A stretch of 62,127 nucleotides of DNA from contig MGSS01000148.1 in the NCBI GenBank assembly GCA_001798595.1, positions 1 through 62,127 on the forward strand, given 5' to 3'. The translations under genes were made by a program, and so were the position numbers. Source of the stretch: Deltaproteobacteria bacterium RIFCSPLOWO2_12_FULL_60_19 (GTDB lineage Bacteria > Desulfobacterota > Binatia > UBA9968). The first letter of the stretch is position 1. Each line of letters begins with the position of its first letter. Positions 54,545 through 62,127 of the stretch are shown piece by piece. The notes below the pieces were generated by a model. That model was not told the DNA's origin and did not search any database. It saw nothing but the letters and a program-made list of their open reading frames with translations.

Positions 54545-56152
54545 TCAAACTGTGCGCTCTATTTTTGAATAAACCCCCGGCGGCACCAGATGAAAAACCC
54601 GCACGGGCTGAGAGACGTTTTTCAACTGGTGCTCGCCCGCGTCTTGCAGGACGTAATGTTCTTTAATCCGCTCCGCGGTCTCCGGCCCTACCATGACCTC
54701 GCCGCCTTTGGTCAGCCCCGCGATTCGCGCCGCGAGGTTCGTCGTCGGTCCTGAAGCCGTGAAGGTCCAGCGGCCGCCTCCGACTGCGTCGAGCTTCGTC
54801 GCGCCGACCAGCGCCGGGCCGCTGTTGATCCCGACGTGGATCGCCACCGCCGGATAGATTCCGGTGAACTCGCGATTGAGGCTCGCAACTCTTGCCAACA
54901 ACTGAAAGGCTGTGGCGGCGGCGTTCATCGCGTGGCGCGCGGGGCCGGCCTCGCTCTGGAAAATCACCATCAAGCCGTCGCCGGCGGTCTCATTAACGTC
55001 GCCGTGATGCGCGCGGATGATTTCGAGAAAGCTCGAGAAATAGTCCTGGATCATCCGGTTGAGCCGCTGCGGCGGCAGCTGCTCGGAGAGCCGCGTGTAT
55101 CCCTCCACGTCGAGAAACAAAACCGAAACATCCGCCTCGCGCTTCTCCAGCTCGTGAGCGTTGGGATTCTTCTCGAGCAGTTTGGTCACCGCTTCGGGGA
55201 CGAACTTGATCAGCTCGCCTTTGACCTGTTCGAGCAGCTCCACCTTCTGCATCGACTCTTTGAGACTCTGCAGCGCCCCGGCCAGCTCGGCATGGCGCGC
55301 CGCCAGGTCGTCGTGCACGCTCTTCAGCCGGTCTGCCATCTCATTGATGCCTCTACCCAGGTCGCCGATCTCGTCGCGGTTACCCATCGCCACCTGCGTC
55401 TCAAAGTCTCCGCCGCCGATTCGGCGCGCGGCAGCGGCTATCAAGGCAATCGGCTTAAGCACCACGCGTCCCAAAAAGGCCATTAAGGCGAGAGCGACGC
55501 CGGCGATCGTAAGCGTGGCCACAAGGAGCTGGCGGTTGCGAGCCGCGGCCAGGTCCGCATCCAGCCGGTCGAGACCGAGGCTCACCCTGACGACGCCCTG
55601 GACCTTGTGGTCCTCGCCATGGCACTCCTGGCACTCCTCTCGGTTCTCCAGGGGGCGGAAGAGCGTTAGTACCCGCCCGCCATCGACCCTTTCGTAGCTC
55701 TCCTGGGGCGCTAGTGTCTCCACCGCGCGCGTAAACAACGGGTCGGTGATTCTCTTGCCGGGCTCCCGGTGCATCTTGGAGATGCGCTCGACCAACTCCT
55801 TGTTCAACCCGAAACCGGTGTTGACGTCATTGACGGTTTCGAGATCGCTGAATGCCTCAACGCCATTGCGCCGGTAGACTTCGAGAAAGCGGACCTCCTT
55901 GAGATCCCTCTTAAGCTCCTGCACCAGCCGGCGGATGATGTCGGGGCGCACTTCGAGCATTCCGTTCTCGATGCTCCTCTGGATCGCTGCCCCCAGTAAC
56001 CGAGCCGTCTCCCGGTTTCCGGCCACCATCATCTCGGCCTCGCGCTGGATGTTGAAGATCACCAAGACGCCAAAGCCCAGGATAAGGATGGCCAGGATCA
56101 AAGCGATCACCTTGAACTGAAGCTGCTGGTGGAACTTCGCCATAAACGTCAT
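54545..56152 (-). CDS. Membrane class III nucleotide cyclase with a heme-c-binding DUF3365 sensor
   Basis: About 535 residues from the ATG at 56152; the longer frame reaches 56287 without conservation. Layout: membrane helix 14-33; periplasmic domain about 35-205 resembling DUF3365/Tll0287, with CQECH (174-178) as a c-type heme motif; membrane helix about 209-228; HAMP 229-280; short coiled coil; class III cyclase domain from about 340. Metal-binding aspartates are D348 (LFLDVEGYT) and D392 (AGDGLMVIF); ASGPTTNLAAR supplies the transition-state Asn and Arg. It probably makes cAMP or cGMP in response to redox or a gas at the heme. NIPSNAP follows. Confidence 0.88.
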   Translation of the reverse strand: MTFMAKFHQQLQFKVIALILAILILGFGVLVIFNIQREAEMMVAGNRETARLLGAAIQRSIENGMLEVRPDIIRRLVQELKRDLKEVRFLEVYRRNGVEAFSDLETVNDVNTGFGLNKELVERISKMHREPGKRITDPLFTRAVETLAPQESYERVDGGRVLTLFRPLENREECQECHGEDHKVQGVVRVSLGLDRLDADLAAARNRQLLVATLTIAGVALALMAFLGRVVLKPIALIAAAARRIGGGDFETQVAMGNRDEIGDLGRGINEMADRLKSVHDDLAARHAELAGALQSLKESMQKVELLEQVKGELIKFVPEAVTKLLEKNPNAHELEKREADVSVLFLDVEGYTRLSEQLPPQRLNRMIQDYFSSFLEIIRAHHGDVNETAGDGLMVIFQSEAGPARHAMNAAATAFQLLARVASLNREFTGIYPAVAIHVGINSGPALVGATKLDAVGGGRWTFTASGPTTNLAARIAGLTKGGEVMVGPETAERIKEHYVLQDAGEHQLKNVSQPVRVFHLVPPGVYSKIERTV

Positions 56153-56252
56153 GATAAGCCGTTCTCGCCGGAACTCCCCTTTCCTTTCCCATAAATGCGG
56201 CGATAATTGCAACAGCGGTCGCGATCGTCTATCTTCGAATCGAGGCTGCGAC

Positions 56253-57056
56253 ATGGATTTCAAGGAACTCGGCTCGACCGGAGTCAAGCTGCCGGAGATC
56301 GGTCTCGGAACGTGGAATTACAGAGGCGGCGTCGAGCCGCTCAGAAAAGCGATCGAACTCGGCGCCAATCTGATCGACACGGCGGAGCTGTACGGAACCG
56401 AGGATGTGGTTGGAGAGGCGGTCAAAGGCCGGCGGGATAAAGTGTTTGTCGCGACCAAGGTGTCGGCGAACCACCTCCGGCACGCTGAAGTGCTGCGCGC
56501 GGCGGAGCAGAGCCTCAAGAAGTTGGGAATGGATTATATCGATCTCTATCAGGTGCACTGGCCGGACCTGGCGGTGCCCATTGCGGAGACGATGGGCGCG
56601 ATGGAGCAGCTGGTCGACGCGGGCAAGGTGCGGTTCATCGGCGTGAGCAATTTTTATTTGAAAAATCTCCGCGAGGCCGAGGCGGCTATGAAAAAACACC
56701 GGATCGTCTCCAATCAGGTCAAATACAGCCTGGCTTGCCGCGGCATTGAAGAAGATATGCTTTCTTACTGTCAAAGTAACGGGATAACCGTGATCGCTTA
56801 CAGCCCGCTGGACAAAGGGGCACTGGTTGCTAAATCGCTTTTCAAACAGCGCGCAGCGCGGGCCGTGCTGGAGCGCATCGCCGTGGAGACCGGGAAAACA
56901 GCGGCGCAGGTGGCGCTTAACTGGTGCATCTCGAAGCCGAGTGTGATTGCGATTCCGAAAACCGACAAAGTGGAGCGCGTCGTCGAGGCCTGTCAGGCCT
57001 CCGGCTGGCGGTTGTCCCGCGAGCAGGCGGCGGCGCTGGACCGGGCGTTCCAATGA
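56253..57056 (+). CDS. Aldo/keto reductase
   Basis: A 267-residue NADPH-dependent TIM-barrel oxidoreductase. The catalytic tetrad is D43 (NLIDTAELYG), Y48 in the same segment, K69 (VFVATKVS) and H100 (YQVHWPD). IGVSNFYLKNLREAE and QVKYSL bind substrate and cofactor; PSVIAIPKTDKVERVVE holds the phosphate. The ATG at 56253 begins exactly at the conserved MDFKELGSTGVKLPEIGLGTW. It is divergent from the cyclase and is followed after 20 bases by the DUF4197 gene. The physiological substrate is unknown. Confidence 0.92.
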   Translation: MDFKELGSTGVKLPEIGLGTWNYRGGVEPLRKAIELGANLIDTAELYGTEDVVGEAVKGRRDKVFVATKVSANHLRHAEVLRAAEQSLKKLGMDYIDLYQVHWPDLAVPIAETMGAMEQLVDAGKVRFIGVSNFYLKNLREAEAAMKKHRIVSNQVKYSLACRGIEEDMLSYCQSNGITVIAYSPLDKGALVAKSLFKQRAARAVLERIAVETGKTAAQVALNWCISKPSVIAIPKTDKVERVVEACQASGWRLSREQAAALDRAFQ

Positions 57057-57076
57057 TAAGCGGAAAAGACTGCTAG

Positions 57077-57787
57077 ATGCGACGTTTAGTCATCATAGTA
57101 ATCACGATGTTTTTGTTGGGCCCTGTTCCCGCTTGCGCCCAGCTCGAAAATCTTTTTAAAGGCTCCGCACTCGGCCAACCAACCGCGAGCGACGCCAAGG
57201 CCGCTTCGGGCCTGAAAGAAGCTCTGCGCATCGGGACCGAGAATGCGGTGAACCTCACCGGCAAAACCGACGGCTACTTCGGTAATCCGGCGATCAAAAT
57301 CCCCATGCCGGACAAGTTGCGTCCTGTGGAGCGGGCGATGCGGGGGATCGGCATGGGCTCGCGCGTGGATGAATTTGTCCTGAGCCTCAACCGCGCCGCC
57401 GAACGCGCGGCGCCGGCGGCCAAGCAAATTTTTTGGGACGCCGTCACGGAGATCACTTTCGACGATGCGCGCAAGATCGTCGCGGGCAGCGACACCGCCG
57501 CGACCGAGTACTTCAAGGCCAAGACGAGCGACAAGCTCGCCGCGGCATTCCGTCCGGTCGTTGAAACCGCTATGAACGAAGCCGGCGCAACTAAAAAATA
57601 CAAAGAGATGGTCGGCCGCTATCAATCCATTCCGTTCGTCAAGCACGTGACAGTGGATATTGACGAGTATGTCGTGGGCAAGGCGCTCGATGGACTCTTT
57701 CACGTGCTCGGCGAAGAGGAGAAAAAAATCCGCACCAACCCCGCGGCGAGAGTGACCGATCTACTCAAGGAAGTTTTTGGGAAGTAA
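57077..57787 (+). CDS. DUF4197 domain protein, exported
   Basis: A 236-residue protein with a signal peptide ([21 protein letters not shown], possibly a lipoprotein signal with the cysteine at position 20), then the DUF4197 domain: [39 protein letters not shown] (about 42-80), [33 protein letters not shown] and [26 protein letters not shown]. The fold and role are not known to me beyond periplasmic location. It starts 20 bases after the aldo/keto reductase gene. Confidence 0.9.
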   Translation: MRRLVIIVITMFLLGPVPACAQLENLFKGSALGQPTASDAKAASGLKEALRIGTENAVNLTGKTDGYFGNPAIKIPMPDKLRPVERAMRGIGMGSRVDEFVLSLNRAAERAAPAAKQIFWDAVTEITFDDARKIVAGSDTAATEYFKAKTSDKLAAAFRPVVETAMNEAGATKKYKEMVGRYQSIPFVKHVTVDIDEYVVGKALDGLFHVLGEEEKKIRTNPAARVTDLLKEVFGK

Positions 57788-57945
57788 CTCGCATTATTCA
57801 TGCACGAGGAAAGAGCCGGACCCCGCGTTGTCCGAAGGGGCGAGCCGTGACGGGCGACGGCACTGACCGTGCCGGTTCGAAAAAAGCAGAGCCCTATTGC
57901 CGTCGACCGGAAGGGCTTGCCCCGGAGGACACTGAATAAACCGGG

Positions 57946-58764
57946 CTAGCTCTTTTCGAGCACCCAGCGCGCAATTTCATCGTGCCGCGCAAACCACACG
58001 CCCGGGAAACCCTTCATGTAGCGCAGAATTTCCGCCAGCATGGCCGACATCATCGGACGGCCGCCGAAGTGCGCGTGGACGGTGAGATTGATCATGCTCG
58101 CCGGCTCGGTCTCGTAGAGAAAATCAAACGTGTCTCTGTATACCTGATAGAAATCCCTCGGGCTTCCCCGCAGCACCCGGTTGTCGGTGAAGTCGCTGTG
58201 CGGGATCGCCACCAGAGTGCCCTTGGCGGTCTTTAACGGATAGGGCAGGTCCGTGTCGTTGTAGTCGCCGTGCCACAGGAAGCCCTCTTCGGCAAGAAAC
58301 CCCGCCGTGTGCTTTGTCGGCGCCGCCACCGGGCTGAACCAGCCGGCGGGCTTCTTGCCCGTTACTCCTTCGATAATCCGCGCGCACTTGCGGATCGCCT
58401 CTCTTTCCTCTGCCGCTTCGAGGTAAGGAAGGACCAGGTCCTGCGTGTAAGAGTGGCCTGCCAGTTCGTGTCCCTTTTGGTGAAGCTCTTTGGCGGCATC
58501 GGAATATCGCTCCACGGCGTTGCCGCTTACACAAACGGTCGCATGGATGGCGAACTCATCCAGCAGCCGCATGAACCGCCAAATGCCGGTCTTGCCGCCG
58601 TACTCGGACCACGAGATGCCGAGCAGATCGGTCGTGCCCGGCTTGAGCGCCGTAGTCATCGGCGAATAGGGCGGCGCCTTCCCCTCGGACCAGCTCTCGA
58701 ACATGACCGTCACCAGGACGGCTATCCGCGCGTTGTTCGGCCATTGTAAACGAGGCGGTTTCAT
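57946..58764 (-). CDS. Polysaccharide deacetylase family protein (PuuE-like)
   Basis: A 272-residue NodB-fold hydrolase. HELAGHSYTQD provides the metal-binding histidines, WFSPVAAPTKHT the substrate loop, and LTVHAHFGGRP the C-terminal His motif; the N-terminus (ARIAVLVTVMFESWSEGKAP) is like the uricase-independent allantoinase PuuE group. The first catalytic Asp motif (usually TFDDG) is replaced by MFESW, as in this subgroup. Substrates may be amides such as allantoin rather than polysaccharide. It overlaps the aldo/keto reductase gene by four bases, so the two are an operon. Confidence 0.88.
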   Translation of the reverse strand: MKPPRLQWPNNARIAVLVTVMFESWSEGKAPPYSPMTTALKPGTTDLLGISWSEYGGKTGIWRFMRLLDEFAIHATVCVSGNAVERYSDAAKELHQKGHELAGHSYTQDLVLPYLEAAEEREAIRKCARIIEGVTGKKPAGWFSPVAAPTKHTAGFLAEEGFLWHGDYNDTDLPYPLKTAKGTLVAIPHSDFTDNRVLRGSPRDFYQVYRDTFDFLYETEPASMINLTVHAHFGGRPMMSAMLAEILRYMKGFPGVWFARHDEIARWVLEKS

Positions 58765-59699
58765 TTAAACCCGCTCCGCCATAACTGCGCGATTTTTGCC
58801 AGCTCTTCTTCGGAAAGATGAGTTTCGCCCGCAGCGGCATTCTCGCGCAGTTGCTTCGCGTCGCGCGCGCCCGGAATAACGACGCCGACGGCGGGGTCGG
58901 CGACGCAAAAGGCGAGTGCCGCCTGCGCCAGCGACCTCCCCGGCTTCTCTAAGAAGCGCAGCGCTTCGACCTTCTTAAGCTCCTTGGCGAAAACGTCCCC
59001 GGCGAAATTCCGCGCCCGCACGTCTTCGCCCTGGAATCGCTGCTGATCGGCCAGAGTCAGTTTCCCCGCCAGCAGGCTGCGCCTGAGCGGCGCGCGGGCG
59101 ATGATGCCGACGTTGGCCTCTTTGGCCAAGGGAAAAACCGTGTCGGCCGGACCCTGGACGAGCAGGTTATACTCGATTTGCACCGAATCGCAGCGCCCGC
59201 TCTCGATCGCCGCGGCGGCCTCCTCCATCTTATTGATCGAGACGCCGTAGTGGCGAACCTTCCCTTCTTTCTTGCGCCGCTCCAGCAGCTCCCAGACATC
59301 CCCGTTGCGAATGACATCCACACTCGGATTGTGAAGCTGGTAGAGATCGATATAGTCGGTTTGCAGCCGCTTGAGGCTCTCCTCCATGACGCGCCCGATG
59401 TAGTCCGCGGAGAAGTCGGTCTTGCCCCGATTCGGCCCGACCATGATGTTGCCGCCTTTGGTGGCGAGGATCGCCTTGTCGCGCTTTCCCTTGAGCGCCT
59501 TGCCGAGCAGCGTCTCCGAGTAGCCGGCGCCGTACGCGTCCGAGGTGTCGATAAAATTTACGCCCGCCTCCAGCGCCGCCTCGATCGCGCTCAGCGACTC
59601 TTCGTCCTTCATCGGCCCGAAATGGCCCGCGTGCACCATGGTTCCCAGCCCGATCACGCTCACGCGCAGCCCCGTTCTTCCCAGCGTCCGATATTCCAT
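58761..59699 (-). CDS. Aldo/keto reductase (YajO-like group)
   Basis: A 312-residue aldo/keto reductase (MEYRTLGRTGLRVSVIGLGTM...). Tetrad: D51 (NFIDTSDAYGAGYSE) with Y56, K82 (AILATKGGN) and H123 (DLYQLHNPS). Later QIEYNLLVQGP, GIIARAPLRRSLLAGK and VGVVIPGARDAKQLRENAAAGE are typical. First of a two-gene operon; the deacetylase overlaps its end by four bases (ATGA). The second aldo/keto reductase at 56.2 kb is of another subgroup (267 residues). Confidence 0.92.
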   Translation of the reverse strand: MEYRTLGRTGLRVSVIGLGTMVHAGHFGPMKDEESLSAIEAALEAGVNFIDTSDAYGAGYSETLLGKALKGKRDKAILATKGGNIMVGPNRGKTDFSADYIGRVMEESLKRLQTDYIDLYQLHNPSVDVIRNGDVWELLERRKKEGKVRHYGVSINKMEEAAAAIESGRCDSVQIEYNLLVQGPADTVFPLAKEANVGIIARAPLRRSLLAGKLTLADQQRFQGEDVRARNFAGDVFAKELKKVEALRFLEKPGRSLAQAALAFCVADPAVGVVIPGARDAKQLRENAAAGETHLSEEELAKIAQLWRSGFK

Positions 59700-59853
59700 C
59701 TCTCCTCCTTCTCAAAGCGTCACCATAGGACAAATCCGCGACCGAGCGCAAGATCCCTAATCACGGTGAGCGCGGAGCTCACCTCACATCGACGCCAGCC
59801 CACGGCCAAAGGCATCATGAACAGCGAGAGATTTAGCCAAAGGCTGCCTTTCA

Positions 59854-59875
59854 TGTTTTCGCAATTGCGAAAACA
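59854..59875. repeat. AATT-centred palindrome P4
   Basis: Arms TGTTTTCGC and GCGAAAACA flank AATT; 22 bases, perfect, and identical to the inner part of P1 at 44458-44483. On the minus strand it is followed by TGAAAG, like P1 and P2 on the plus strand. It lies 76 bases beyond the end of the zeta-toxin pair. Confidence 0.72.
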
Positions 59876-59950
59876 CAAAACTATTACCGCGAGAGTGAGG
59901 CCGAACCGGTGAATTCCCGTAACGCGCTAAGAAGCTTGTGTCTCTCTCTG

Positions 59951-60109
59951 CTACGGCTTTTCGGCGACAATTTTACCGTTCTTCCAAACGTAGATGGGAG
60001 TACCGTGCATGCGGGCGGTTTTACGGGCGGCTTTAGCGGCGCGGCGGAGCGCGCGTCCGACCGCTGCGGTCAGCTGCTTGGTTTCTTTACTCACCTTGTA
60101 CTGTTTCAT
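59951..60109 (-). CDS. Small basic partner of the zeta-type toxin, 52 aa
   Basis: Fifty-two residues (MKQYKVSKETKQLTAAVGRA...). LRRAAKAARKTARMHGTPIYVWKNGKIVAEKP is a basic helix followed by the strand-like end YVWKNGKIV; I have seen the RxxGTPIYVWxxGKVV ending in small proteins next to zeta-like kinases. The ATG overlaps the stop of the zeta gene (ATGA). It is a likely antitoxin by position, but is not related to the epsilon antitoxin, and sits after instead of before the toxin. Confidence 0.75.
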   Translation of the reverse strand: MKQYKVSKETKQLTAAVGRALRRAAKAARKTARMHGTPIYVWKNGKIVAEKP

Positions 60110-60636
60110 GGCCCTTGCTCCAAGACTCGTGGCTTATCGTGAGAGTTATCATACACCGTCCATCCGTCGGCTAAAAGACGGTAGGCGTTTTGAAAATTTC
60201 TCCAACTTCGGTCAAAACGCCGAATTACATCCGCTCGTGGAACGTTATGGCCTCCTTGTTTGACGCGAGCGGCGATGCGGCGTAGCGCAAGTCGTGGGGA
60301 CGACAGGCGAAGATAAACGATCTCGATCCGGTAACCGGCCGCTTTCCACCGTCTCAAACGATTTAGATACACGAGCCCGCTCAGCGTGCTCTCAAATGCG
60401 AAGTCCAGCCGCGTCTTGGCGAGCCGGTCGAGTTCCTTTAAGACGAGGCGGCCGGCGGCCAGCGCCCCCAGCTCGGGCCGCAAGGGTGAAAGACCGCCGG
60501 CGATCAGGTCGGCGTTGACAAAATGGATTACCCCGGCGTCTTTGGGCAAAAACTCTCGCGCAAAGGTGGTCTTGCCTGCGCCGTTCGGGCCGGCGATGAC
60601 GATGCAAACCGGAGATTTGCGTGATGCCAGGCTCAT
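60106..60636 (-). CDS. Zeta-toxin family kinase
   Basis: About 176 residues from the ATG at 60636 (MSLASRKSPVCIVIAGPNGAGKTTFAREFLP...). The Walker A motif is AGPNGAGKTT; VNADLIAGGLSP supplies the substrate-site Asp, and FAFESTLSG and YLRLSSPRLALRRIAARVKQGGHNVPRADVIRRF are typical of zeta-like toxins, which phosphorylate UDP-GlcNAc or related sugars. The sequence is shorter than plasmid zeta. It is the first gene of a two-gene unit with the 52-residue protein. Confidence 0.88.
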   Translation of the reverse strand: MSLASRKSPVCIVIAGPNGAGKTTFAREFLPKDAGVIHFVNADLIAGGLSPLRPELGALAAGRLVLKELDRLAKTRLDFAFESTLSGLVYLNRLRRWKAAGYRIEIVYLRLSSPRLALRRIAARVKQGGHNVPRADVIRRFDRSWRNFQNAYRLLADGWTVYDNSHDKPRVLEQGP

Positions 60637-60704
60637 GATCGTAGCGATCTTAGTTAGGATAGGCCCGCGAAGCAAGGCGATGTGATGTCCTCGCTACTGA
60701 CTCC

Positions 60705-61871
60705 TCACATTCCCGCCAGCAGGCGGTGCCACAGGCGCGTGCCCGCTGCAACCAGCAGAAAAAATAAGCCCGACGCCCAGAACGCAAATTCAAAGCCGTG
60801 CGCGTCGACCAGCCAGCCGACGGCCATCGGCGTGATGACAGGCGAGAGGTTCCAGCCTAGTCCCATGCTCGCCATCGTGACCGACCGGTCGCTCGCCTTG
60901 CTCTGCTCGGCCGCCTCCATCAGGTAGAGGAGATCCATGATCCCTCCCGCCGCGCCGAGGCCCGCGATGCACAGCGTGAGAAAAATCGGATCGCCCGTAG
61001 CGCCGCTTCCCAGGAGGAAGAGTCCGAGACAGCCCATGCCCAGAGCATAGATTCCTTTCTGGCGGGCTGGAATGATGACCGCGCCCAGCAGCAGGCCGGT
61101 AAGAACCGGTCCCACGGAGCGGCTCGAAAGCATCAGCCCGATCCATTGATCGCCGTAGTCGAGTTGGGCCAGGTAAAGAGCATAAATCGACTGCGTGAGG
61201 CTCGCGGGCAGCGCCGCGGCGTAGGAGATGGTGATGACAAGCCAGATCCGCCGATAGCCCAACAGGCGCGCGATGCCCGTGCCGATCCGCCAAACGCTCC
61301 GTCCCAGCGGCTTGGGCTCGACGTGGGGCAGCAGCAGGCCCAGCAGCGCGCAGAGAAATGCGAGCAGCGTGAGCAGTAAAAAAGAGCTGCGAAATCCCAA
61401 CAGCGCCGCCATCAGCCCGCCTAAGCTCAAACCCACCATGCCGCCGCCGTAGTTGCAGGCCGCGATGCGTCCCAATTTTTTTCCGGTGCTGGCGCCGGGG
61501 AGCTGGCTGGCAAGCGATTGGATGGAGGTCCAGAAGGTGCTGCGGGAAAAGTAGGCGATCCCCTGCGCGACCATCAGCTCGACGTAGCTCTCCGCTGAAA
61601 CGAGCGCGAGCCCGGCGAAAGCCATCAGCAGATAGCAGACCTGCAGCATGCGGCGTTCGCCGAAGCGGTCCGAAAGCGCGCCGCCGAGAAAGCGCACTCC
61701 GATTTCCGCGAGCGCGGGAAACGCGACGACGCTGCTCACCTTCAGCACCGAAAAACCGAGCGACAGCGCGTAGAGCGGGACCAGCACCTGCACCATCCCC
61801 ATGCAAACGTTCCAGAGCACGGCGGTGCCGTAAGCGGCAAATAAGCGGAAGCTGGAGTTAGGCGGATTCAT
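60705..61871 (-). CDS. Major facilitator superfamily transporter
   Basis: About 388 residues with twelve predicted membrane helices. Visible MFS features: GGALSDRFGERRMLQVCYLL between helices 2 and 3 (GxxxDRxGRR loop), FSRSTFWTSIQSLASQL, and a charged central loop (PHVEPKPLGRSVWRIG). No close family assigned, so substrate unknown; drug or metabolite export is common for such singletons. The ATG at 61871 is preferred over 61892, though neither has a strong ribosome binding site. Confidence 0.87.
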   Translation of the reverse strand: MNPPNSSFRLFAAYGTAVLWNVCMGMVQVLVPLYALSLGFSVLKVSSVVAFPALAEIGVRFLGGALSDRFGERRMLQVCYLLMAFAGLALVSAESYVELMVAQGIAYFSRSTFWTSIQSLASQLPGASTGKKLGRIAACNYGGGMVGLSLGGLMAALLGFRSSFLLLTLLAFLCALLGLLLPHVEPKPLGRSVWRIGTGIARLLGYRRIWLVITISYAAALPASLTQSIYALYLAQLDYGDQWIGLMLSSRSVGPVLTGLLLGAVIIPARQKGIYALGMGCLGLFLLGSGATGDPIFLTLCIAGLGAAGGIMDLLYLMEAAEQSKASDRSVTMASMGLGWNLSPVITPMAVGWLVDAHGFEFAFWASGLFFLLVAAGTRLWHRLLAGM

Positions 61872-61892
61872 GCTGCGGTGACGTGGAGACAA

Positions 61893-62127
61893 AAATTAGC
61901 AGTGGGTGATCTGAACGGAGACTATCCGAGAGACGGCTCGGACGTCAAACAGCGAAGGACACCGAGCCTGCATGATTCATGCTCCGAGGAAGTGTCGTCA
62001 CAGACAGTAGGCCGTGGGGCGGACAAACTTGAAACCTTCTTTGCGCTCTTGGCGTCTTGGCGCGATCAATCCGATCCGAACGATCTCGCGCAAAGCCGCA
62101 AAGGCCGCCAAGGGTGATGTTCAACGG
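61893..62127. other. Terminal intergenic stretch with a GCAAAG-type repeat
   Basis: The right end shows no convincing gene. At 62039-62113 CTTTGCGCTCTTGGCGTC and CGCAAAGCCGCAAAGGCC followed by GCCAAGG are inverted relatives of a repeat type common in bacterial genomes. Confidence 0.5.

Noticed and set aside
57788-57945. Structured RNA in the spacer between the DUF4197 and deacetylase genes
   Set aside because: Several GC-rich complementary pieces exist but none gives a clear conserved fold or terminator; left unassigned.

Overview
The window looks like a chromosomal segment of an uncultured, GC-rich Gram-negative bacterium of the broad deltaproteobacterial/Binatota-like kind. The grounds are a proteobacterial-type gyrB, the block gpsA-rpmH-rnpA-yidD-yidC-jag, a homodimeric AceE-type pyruvate dehydrogenase next to KorAB, a double-length UvrA, solute-binding-like orphan proteins and several families of short dispersed intergenic repeats. 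The lineage is inference; there is no rRNA gene to settle it. I found no tRNA, CRISPR array or insertion sequence.

Layout: 1-3 kb is an AT-richer stretch read leftwards (partial CDS, small membrane proteins, a DUF2294 protein, an orphan ABC permease). It holds two copies of a promoter + structured leader + terminator unit that resembles an unidentified attenuator or riboswitch. 3.4-13 kb is the rightward housekeeping block gyrB, gyrA, gpsA, rpmH, rnpA, yidD, yidC, jag. 13-17.4 kb is a small accessory island: a RelE/AbrB-type toxin-antitoxin pair, an RNase H-fold nuclease, an MddA-like methyltransferase, an HNH endonuclease, an MNT nucleotidyltransferase with a truncated HEPN partner, and an RHS-repeat relic. 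17.4-22.3 kb carries ispG, proS, pyrF and a dihydroxyphthalate-decarboxylase-like protein. 22.4-32 kb carries a nucleotidyltransferase pair, thiD, a PEP-mutase-family lyase, MOSC and TfoX-N proteins and the 1881-residue UvrA. 32-36 kb has queE, an orphan histidine kinase and a graveyard (truncated oxyanion-binding protein, decayed AbiE system). 36.2-44 kb is a pyruvate dehydrogenase/lipoate cluster (aceE-aceF-lpdA-lipB-lipA, with a divergent lipoate ligase-like gene). 44-45.5 kb holds a cluster of AATT-centred palindromes and a VapBC pair. 45.6-50 kb is korA-korB and an NCS2-type permease. 50-62 kb contains an HDAC-family deacetylase with a PTPS-III-type pterin enzyme, yqeC, pyrD, NIPSNAP, a heme-c/HAMP nucleotide cyclase, two aldo/keto reductases, DUF4197, a polysaccharide deacetylase, a zeta-toxin pair and an MFS transporter.

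The cell suggested is respiratory: class 2 quinone-linked PyrD, PDH complex and a 2-oxoacid:ferredoxin oxidoreductase. The lipoate genes serve the adjacent E2 protein. The strongest unexplained signals are the duplicated leader units near 0.7 and 1.5 kb, the hairpins with invariant AATT centres and co-varying arms near 44.5 and 59.9 kb, and the repeat-encoded linker that joins the two UvrA halves.
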